Of a stretch of 64,000 bases of DNA, positions 58,997 through 64,000 are shown one piece after another; positions within the stretch are counted from its first letter, which is position 1, and each line of letters begins with the position of its first letter. The DNA is taken from NCBI GenBank assembly GCA_015056795.1, contig SVFO01000002.1, positions 1-64,000 on the forward strand, in the 5' to 3' direction. The notes beneath the pieces are model-generated. The model worked only from the letters and a program-made list of their open reading frames with translations. It ran no database searches and was not told the DNA's origin. Made by a program: the position numbers and the translations under genes. This DNA is from Lachnospiraceae bacterium (GTDB lineage: Bacteria > Bacillota > Clostridia > Lachnospirales > Lachnospiraceae).

Positions 58997-60856
58997 TTAA
59001 CGCTGGATTCTGATCACGGGGCGGATGCCGCTTATACTGTTTGTGGAATCCGTTTGGGGATAACGATATAAGGCATACGTCGATAAACAAGCCGTACCCC
59101 ATCCAGGTCCCGTGGTGCGAAGAAGCCATGGACTGTTTCCGTCTATCATGCTCAGGTCGGTCATGCCCTTCAGATAGTCTGACGCGCCTTCCCAAGTCCA
59201 TACGTACAACCCCTTTGAAATCGCTGCCTGCGTGGGATGAGACATTAAGTGGCAATCGTCCGTGGCCCTTTGTGCGGTTTCGTTCCATGTCTCCTTCACA
59301 CCCATGGGCCGCCTGTTTTGAACGCCAAAATAATCGATATACTCCTCGAAGGAGAAAAGCCATACCTGGTCATACGTATCCCCGCCATAGTCATTTTTGA
59401 TCTGCGTTGTCAGGATTTTCGCCTGGTCTGCTTCCGAAAAGGCATTCCCGAAAAACTCCTCATTCAGCCATTTTCGCACGTCGCTGTCCGCCCAGGCGAT
59501 TGTCTGATCCTCCCTCTTGTCATAGGCGGTCGCATCCAGCACGTCCACGGAAAGGAGCGTTAGCATGTCTCCCTCCTGATCGCAGACGTACCATTTGATC
59601 GCTTCCTTGCCATTTCCCACGTCTCCATCCTGCTCGTAGCTGCCAAAGGTGACAACGTCGCAGATCTTCGCCTCTGAGAGGGGCTTTTCAACTGCCGGTC
59701 TGGTATTTAAATAAAACTCCTTAAATTGCTGCTCCGGCAGCACCGTCTTTTCACTTGTCTGCTCTAGCTCCTCTTCCCAGGCGCAGCTTTCCAGTTGGGG
59801 ATACCCCTGTCGAATGCCCCTCTCCACTTCCGCATTCACCCGGCGAAGGCTATATTCCGCCCGCTTCCAAAAGTCAATGATCTCCAGGAAGTCTTCCTCG
59901 GTCAGCTCCCGCTCTGGCAAATAAAAGCTGGTGTTATACCTGCATAGGACAATCTCCTTTCCGTCATATTCCGCAGGCATTTCAATGATGGGCAGGGGCT
60001 CCTCCCTCATGGGGATCCGATTCTCCTCAAGATACTGCCTCTGCATCTCCTGATAAGTTACCGTCTCCTTTTCCGACAGTACCTGATTGCCGCCTTCGTC
60101 ACTCTGATCACCACGCCTAAAAATGCCCGTGACCTCCGTCCTTCCCCTCCAGAATGCAAGGTAATAGAAATCCACTTCCTCGTCCGTCATCTCCAGCATG
60201 CGGCTCTCCCAGTTACCCTGCTCCGCAATGCGCTTTTGCTGCTCCTCATATAAAACATATTCTTCCTTCTCGTTATGCTCGATGATCTGCAATAACTCTT
60301 CGTCCGTCAGTTCCCTCTCCGGAAGGACCAGAACGCTTTCCTCATGATTTCCCTTCACAAGAAGATAAAATTCACCCTTAGCCTTTTCCCCTTCATGCAC
60401 GACCTCAAGCTCTCCCTCCGGAAATGCCTCATTCGCCTTATACTTTTCCCGAAGCTCGAAAAATCTTGCACTCTCGGATTCCGTGAAAGTCCTGGATTCT
60501 TCATGATTCAGATTTCCGCCATTTTGAATGTCCTCATATATTTGATCTTTTTCCTGCTGATTCATCTGCTTCATTCGCTCATATCTATCCAGGATTAGGT
60601 TTACCGCATATACCGTACCGCCCAGGGCCAGCAGGCAGGCAAGCACGAAGCAGGCTACCTTTAAAAGGCCCTTACCATTATTTCTGATCACGGCGTGATG
60701 ATTCTCACACAATTCGTTATTCTCATCCAATGCATCCTGAGCCCTAATCTGCTCATAAATTTGATCATATGCTTCCTGAACCCGCATTTTCACGATTTCC
60801 GGCAGGTCTCCTTCTTCCGCAAAAATTCTTTTTATCATAAATTCACTTTTTCCCAT
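58997..60856 (-). CDS. Anti-sigma-like membrane protein with DUF6273 domain
   Basis: This 619-residue protein has about 70 cytosolic residues (IKRIFAEEGDLPEIVKMRVQ), one membrane helix (LLKVACFVLACLLALGGTVYAV), an external Glu-rich helical stretch of about 250 residues with repeated RELT-D/E-EE-LLEII motifs, and a C-terminal DUF6273 domain (VTFGSYEQDGDVGNGKEAIK, SDVRKWLNEEFFGNAF, GIRPVIRI). Its gene begins three bases after the sigma gene, so it is probably that factor's anti-sigma. The outer DUF6273 part may sense a surface ligand (inference). Confidence 0.82.
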   Translation of the reverse strand: MGKSEFMIKRIFAEEGDLPEIVKMRVQEAYDQIYEQIRAQDALDENNELCENHHAVIRNNGKGLLKVACFVLACLLALGGTVYAVNLILDRYERMKQMNQQEKDQIYEDIQNGGNLNHEESRTFTESESARFFELREKYKANEAFPEGELEVVHEGEKAKGEFYLLVKGNHEESVLVLPERELTDEELLQIIEHNEKEEYVLYEEQQKRIAEQGNWESRMLEMTDEEVDFYYLAFWRGRTEVTGIFRRGDQSDEGGNQVLSEKETVTYQEMQRQYLEENRIPMREEPLPIIEMPAEYDGKEIVLCRYNTSFYLPERELTEEDFLEIIDFWKRAEYSLRRVNAEVERGIRQGYPQLESCAWEEELEQTSEKTVLPEQQFKEFYLNTRPAVEKPLSEAKICDVVTFGSYEQDGDVGNGKEAIKWYVCDQEGDMLTLLSVDVLDATAYDKREDQTIAWADSDVRKWLNEEFFGNAFSEADQAKILTTQIKNDYGGDTYDQVWLFSFEEYIDYFGVQNRRPMGVKETWNETAQRATDDCHLMSHPTQAAISKGLYVWTWEGASDYLKGMTDLSMIDGNSPWLLRTTGPGWGTACLSTYALYRYPQTDSTNSISGIRPVIRIQR

Positions 60857-60859
60857 CGT

Positions 60860-61366
60860 TTAAGCCTCCTCGTAATACTTCCTAAGCTGCTCCCTTGCCC
60901 TTGATAGCCTGGTTCGGACCGCCGCGTCTGATATGCCCATAAGTTTTGCGATCTCCTTCGTCTGAAAACCCTGCACGTAATACAAAACCACCGGCAGTCG
61001 GTATTCTTCCCCGAGAACGGCAAGCGCTTCCTTCCACTCCAGGTCACTTTTCTCCCTGTCGTCAGGGATCTCAGGAATCTCCTCCACGTAAGTGACACCC
61101 TTTCGCCCTCTGATCAAGTTGTAACATTCATTGATGAGAATCTTTGTTACCCAGGCCTTAAAATATCGGTCTTCTTTTAAGCTTCCCATCTTTTCCCAAC
61201 AGGTCATGATCGTCTCCTGCATGGCGTCGGCAGCATCCTCGTCATTCATTAAAATGGCTTTTGCCGTCTTATATAAATGCTGCACGTAAGCGTTCATCAA
61301 AGCCGTAAAGGCATCTGGGTCTTTTCCCTTCGCCTTGCGAACCAGTCGTTCCAACTCCTTGTCCAT
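60860..61366 (-). CDS. ECF RNA polymerase sigma factor
   Basis: A 168-residue ECF sigma factor. Region 2 contains EDAADAMQETIMTCWEKMGS and FKAWVTKILINECYNLIRG. Region 4 contains VLYYVQGFQTKEIAKLMGIS, DAAVRTRLSRAREQLRKYY. It precedes and nearly touches the anti-sigma/DUF6273 gene. GAGGAGAGACTAA stands before the ATG. Confidence 0.93.
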   Translation of the reverse strand: MDKELERLVRKAKGKDPDAFTALMNAYVQHLYKTAKAILMNDEDAADAMQETIMTCWEKMGSLKEDRYFKAWVTKILINECYNLIRGRKGVTYVEEIPEIPDDREKSDLEWKEALAVLGEEYRLPVVLYYVQGFQTKEIAKLMGISDAAVRTRLSRAREQLRKYYEEA

Positions 61367-61580
61367 TTAGTCTCTCCTCGTTTTTCCTGTGTGCACTTCA
61401 GGATTTGTCCTTTCAACCAATAGATGCATCGATAAGTCAAAACGTTACAAGCTTTTTTTAATATAAGTTAGACCCAGAATATTTACCACTCTACGATTCA
61501 TAGGTTGAATCCATTTTCCACGTATGCCATCCTTTTTCCAAGGGAAATCAAGTATGGCCTCATTATAGGAGGAAGCTAAT

Positions 61581-61898
61581 ATGGATGCAAGACGAACCGG
61601 TGCTTTTATCGCAGAACTAAGAAATGACAAAGGATGGAAACAAAAAGATCTAGCATCCATCCTTCAGGTATCAGACAAGGCCATATCACGCTGGGAAACC
61701 GGAAAAGGGGTTCCAGACACTTCTCTTTTAATACCCTTAAGTGAGGCTTGCCATAAAAAAATCCACAAAGAAACCATGCGGAAAATAAAAAACGCCACAT
61801 TGTTCTGCAGCGTTTTTACAATTCTCTTTTCGATTTATCTTAACTGTCTTTCGAAAAAGTATTATTTGACAAAAAACAAGGCTAATGCTACTATTTAA
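61581..61898 (+). CDS. XRE regulator, N-terminal half joined to a membrane tail
   Basis: This 105-residue protein starts MDARRTGAFIAELRNDKGWK with a complete HTH_3 domain (DLASILQVSDKAISRWETGK), then, where such proteins usually read SVNELL, it turns into HKKIHKETMRKIKN and a hydrophobic helix (ATLFCSVFTILFSIYLNCL). It is probably a deletion fusion within a longer XRE gene with C-terminal membrane segments. AGGAGGAAG precedes the ATG. The stop lies in the promoter of the following antisense RNA. Confidence 0.65.
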   Translation: MDARRTGAFIAELRNDKGWKQKDLASILQVSDKAISRWETGKGVPDTSLLIPLSEACHKKIHKETMRKIKNATLFCSVFTILFSIYLNCLSKKYYLTKNKANATI

Positions 61899-61993
61899 AC
61901 ATAAAAGGTGCTACCGATAGACGGTCAGCCCAGTTAGAATTTAATGATTATACAAAAATAATCGCTATCCTTGGCTGGGGGCGATTATTTTTG
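61866..61993 (+). ncRNA. Antisense RNA of the holin-like toxin
   Basis: TTGACA (61866-61871)-N17-TACTAT (61889-61894) gives a start at about 61901. The RNA begins GGTGCTACCGATAGACGG and ends at AATAATCGC...GCGATTATT plus TTTTTG (61964-61993), overlapping the 3' end of the toxin gene on the other strand. The toxin mRNA begins GGGTGCTACCATACACGG, so the two RNAs also share complementary-capable 5' and 3' parts, as in type I systems. Confidence 0.65.
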
Positions 61994-62086
61994 TGTTTTT
62001 CCATGTTGAAAGCCTATTGTATATCCGATGCCGAAGCAGGTTCCAGCCAAGGCCAGGACTGCGATCAGCCCTTCTATCGTCAGCAT
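61985..62086 (-). CDS. Holin-like type I toxin, 33 residues
   Basis: The peptide MLTIEGLIAVLALAGTCFGI followed by GYTIGFQHGKTQK is a complete member of the putative holin-like toxin family, with one membrane helix and a polar tail. The start has AAAGGAGGGCG upstream. Its promoter is TTGTTC-N17-TATAAT (about 62226-62198, minus strand). The long leader contains a CGGAGGG/CCCTCCG hairpin (62155-62135) whose CCCTCC strand is complementary to the ribosome site, offering translational control in addition to the antisense RNA. Expected effect is membrane damage when unpaired. Confidence 0.85.
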   Translation of the reverse strand: MLTIEGLIAVLALAGTCFGIGYTIGFQHGKTQK

Positions 62087-62297
62087 ATCACACGCCCTCC
62101 TTTCCTCGGATTCCCTTTCGGGTTTCTATGTAATCGGAGGGTCACAGTCCCTCCGCAGAGGACTAACCGCCTACCGTGTATGGTAGCACCCAAATATATT
62201 ATAGCAAGCTTCCATAGTCAGAACAAGTGTTTGTTTTTCAAAAAGATAGACAAATATAGTTCGTCGTTTTTGTTGTTTTCACCAAAATAACCAACAC

Positions 62298-62449
62298 AAC
62301 TACAAATGCCCGAAAACGCTTATAGAAAGGGGCTTTGCGGCATCGGGAACCTCCTGGTAGACCCTTGGTCGACCCACCAAAAATCGAAAATGAGAACAAG
62401 CACTCCAAGGGAATATTTGACTTTTCATTTCGAAAATTTTTCTAAAAAC
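62298..62449. repeat. Long direct repeat, copy B
   Basis: CAACTACAAATGCCCGAAAA at 62298 runs directly into CGCTTATAGAAAGGGGCTTT and on to ATTTCGAAAATTTTTCTAAA at 62449, about 90% identical to copy A at 42.2 kb but without the 64 extra bases containing the tRNA-Gly scar. Only one 11-bp CCCGAAAACGC remains (62309-62319). No other feature is seen between 62230 and 62620. Confidence 0.8.
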
Positions 62450-62622
62450 ACCCAATATAAATCTCACATCTATCAGAAACTGTTAGCTCCATGCCAAAAA
62501 GTGCCGTGGAATCCTTTCTGCTTTTCTGATACACTTTGCTAAGAAGGACCTCGATAAAAACCATTCATAGCAAAGTGAGCGAAGCTTATTATCGCGAGCG
62601 ATTCGATTGGAGGTGTAAAACC

Positions 62623-63564
62623 ATGAGCCAAATACTATCACAAAATCTAAAGCGTCTGCGTACGGAAAAGAACTATACGCAAGAGGAAGCCGCTAGGATT
62701 CTTGGCGTAACAGCCCAGACAATATCCCGTTGGGAATGCAATATCACTTTGCCCGACGTGATGTTGCTGCCGGAAATAGCGAAGTTGTATTGTGTTACAA
62801 TTGATGATCTCTTCATGAATAACATTGACGCATATGACAATTATGCCCAGCGCCTTTTCGCCATTTATGAGAACTCCCGAAAACCCTCTGATTTCATACG
62901 GGCAGACGAGGAATTCAAAAAAATGATAACAACGGGAAAGTATTCTTCGGAAGATTTGCGATTATATGGGATTAGTCACCAGTATATGGCAACTTACTGT
63001 ATAAACAAAGGTCTGGAGTTGTTTGACCAAGTGCTAAATACTCATGAGGAAAAAGACGATGTCTATTGGCAAACCAGGCGTCAGAAATTGCTTTTCCTGT
63101 CTCAGATTGGAAGAAGCCAGGAAGGCATTGAACTTCAACGAAAAAGATTGGAAACATCACAAAATGATCCCGAAGAATGGATCTGTATGGTTGCCGCCTA
63201 CAGTTATGCCGGCGAAGCAGAAACCGCTTTGCAATGGTTTCAATGTGCAATTCAAAAGTTTCCAGGCCACGCCATCCTTTATGTCTATGGAGGTGACCTA
63301 TGTAAAAGGCTTGGTCAAATTCCCGAAGCCATTGAGCATTGGGATCACGCTTTGGAGCTTGATCCTACCTTGAATGCCGTAAAATACTCAAAGGGATTTT
63401 ATTATGAAGAAATGGGCGAATGGAAAAAAGCATACGAAACATGGATAGACATAGCAGAAGAAGACAAAAGGGATGGCAGAACTCATGAAATGCAATATCC
63501 GTTCAAACTCGCTGAAAATTGCTTAAACAAATTGGAAAGAAAAGCAAAAGAATCGCAGTTTTAG
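62623..63564 (+). CDS. XRE regulator with TPR-like repeats
   Basis: This 313-residue protein starts MSQILSQNLKRLRTEKNYTQ with HTH_3 (AARILGVTAQTISRWECNIT). Helical repeats follow, with TPR spacing (for example WICMVAAYSYAGEAETALQW, LYVYGGDLCKRLGQIPEAIE, VKYSKGFYYEEMGEWKKAYE). Such proteins may sense a peptide or another protein through the repeats, as in Rgg/PlcR regulators. The ATG at 62623 has GGAGGTG upstream. The longer frame start at 62536 lacks a site. Confidence 0.86.
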   Translation: MSQILSQNLKRLRTEKNYTQEEAARILGVTAQTISRWECNITLPDVMLLPEIAKLYCVTIDDLFMNNIDAYDNYAQRLFAIYENSRKPSDFIRADEEFKKMITTGKYSSEDLRLYGISHQYMATYCINKGLELFDQVLNTHEEKDDVYWQTRRQKLLFLSQIGRSQEGIELQRKRLETSQNDPEEWICMVAAYSYAGEAETALQWFQCAIQKFPGHAILYVYGGDLCKRLGQIPEAIEHWDHALELDPTLNAVKYSKGFYYEEMGEWKKAYETWIDIAEEDKRDGRTHEMQYPFKLAENCLNKLERKAKESQF

Positions 63565-63605
63565 TCTTTTGGCGACTTGAGCTCCCTTCACATGAACATA
63601 AGACT

Positions 63606-64000
63606 TCAAATATTAGAAATGGCGGGAAATTCTTCCCGCCTTCGGTGGTCCAAAGAGCTCTTGCCCAGATTTCCATCAACGCAAACCTTAAAAAAATAAG
63701 GATTCTTCTTTCCATCAAATACTTCCAACACGATCTCCCAGTATGCAGAATACCCCGTTAGTCATAGGCATGTCGGCCTTGGTGGATTCCAGTGTTCCTC
63801 GCCGGATCAATTCCTCAGTGACTAATCCCACGATCTGATTGGCATAATTTGACACCCATTGATTGATCTGGGAATCAAGGCTCTTTGGGACAAATCGGGC
63901 AAAGGTACTTCTTAGTTCCCTGATCCAACCTAAAAGCAATTGCTCCGATCCATCGTCTGCCAATTCAAACTTAGAGACAAACTCCGAAAACTCTGCGGTT
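63606..64000 (-). pseudogene. Unknown gene running off the window, with a frameshift
   Basis: From the right edge the frame reads TAEFSEFVSKFELADDGSEQ, then LLLGWIRELRSTFARFVPKS, SLDSQINQWVSNYANQIVGL and VTEELIRRGTLESTKADMPM, and soon stops at 63715. A second frame then continues as AYWEIVLEVFDGKKNPYFFK and VCVDGNLGKSSLDHRRREEF to a stop at 63606. The two overlap around a GGGG run (about 63755), so a one-base slip would join them. The N-terminus lies outside. No family is recognised. The last part has a conserved look rather than random. Confidence 0.5.

Noticed and set aside
42148..62449. The 20-kb interval between the direct repeats as an integrative element
   Set aside because: No integrase, recombinase, relaxase or replication gene lies inside, so the repeats alone do not prove a mobile element. 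Kept only as a recombination possibility.

Overview
The window looks like a chromosomal segment from an anaerobic, low-to-mid-GC Firmicute, most likely a Lachnospiraceae-type clostridium. The reasons are the split feoA-feoA-feoB operon with a Cys-rich FeoB partner, a DUF6110 protein next to an HMA_2-type P1B ATPase, several BlaI/BlaR1-like pairs, a 33-residue holin-like type I toxin, AAGGAGG-type ribosome sites and near-consensus sigma-A promoters (TTGACA-N17-TATAAT). The assignment rests on gene content only. No rRNA, complete tRNA, IS element, CRISPR array or prophage module was seen.

Left half (about 0.4-31 kb). This part holds mostly housekeeping and metal or stress genes, nearly all on the minus strand: a DnaQ-like exonuclease, a MarR/DegV operon, a plus-strand Ro60-like (DUF2828/TROVE-vWA) gene preceded by a structured leader that may be a Y RNA, an orphan LytS-type kinase, the ferrous iron operon with a DtxR-family regulator, enolase, a P1B ATPase with DUF6110, a PEP-synthase/RPH-like swivel enzyme, a TetR/MATE operon, a Fur-like regulator and a GNAT/GST/GST/cysK operon. 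A TTAG-N6-CTAA palindrome lies on the promoters of feo, fur-like, tetR-MATE and a roughly 115-nt terminator-bounded transcript upstream of eno, which suggests one metal regulon with a small RNA. The cysK operon begins with a 36-residue peptide carrying a Cys-Cys-Cys run and a terminator-like hairpin, a candidate cysteine attenuator.

Middle (about 28-41 kb). Small acetyltransferases, a rhodanese-PP-loop protein, an HD protein, a two-component system linked to an ABC exporter and a membrane-anchored zinc protease (with three 11-bp direct repeats at the promoter), a PrcB-type lipoprotein and a solute-binding lipoprotein.

Right, accessory part (about 37.9-64 kb). This is a patchwork of fragments and recently broken genes. 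tRNA-Gly-like 3' ends are scattered at about 38.0, 42.2 and 50.1 kb. A 140-bp direct repeat occurs at 42.2 and 62.3 kb. A type III toxin-antitoxin locus (two RNA repeats, terminator, ToxN/AbiQ gene with a frameshift) starts next to the first copy. A sigma/M23 cassette is present once intact and once decayed. Two further BlaI-BlaR1 pairs are followed by lipoprotein-gene remnants.

Central theme. Three BlaI-BlaR1-like pairs (27, 54.9 and 57.4 kb) share one promoter design, carry three unrelated non-penicillin-binding outer domains, and have no beta-lactamase nearby. Two of them are followed directly by solute-binding lipoprotein genes or remnants. A fourth sensor fragment sits behind the histidine kinase at 32 kb. 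This looks like a duplicating and diverging family of protease-repressor surface-sensing modules.
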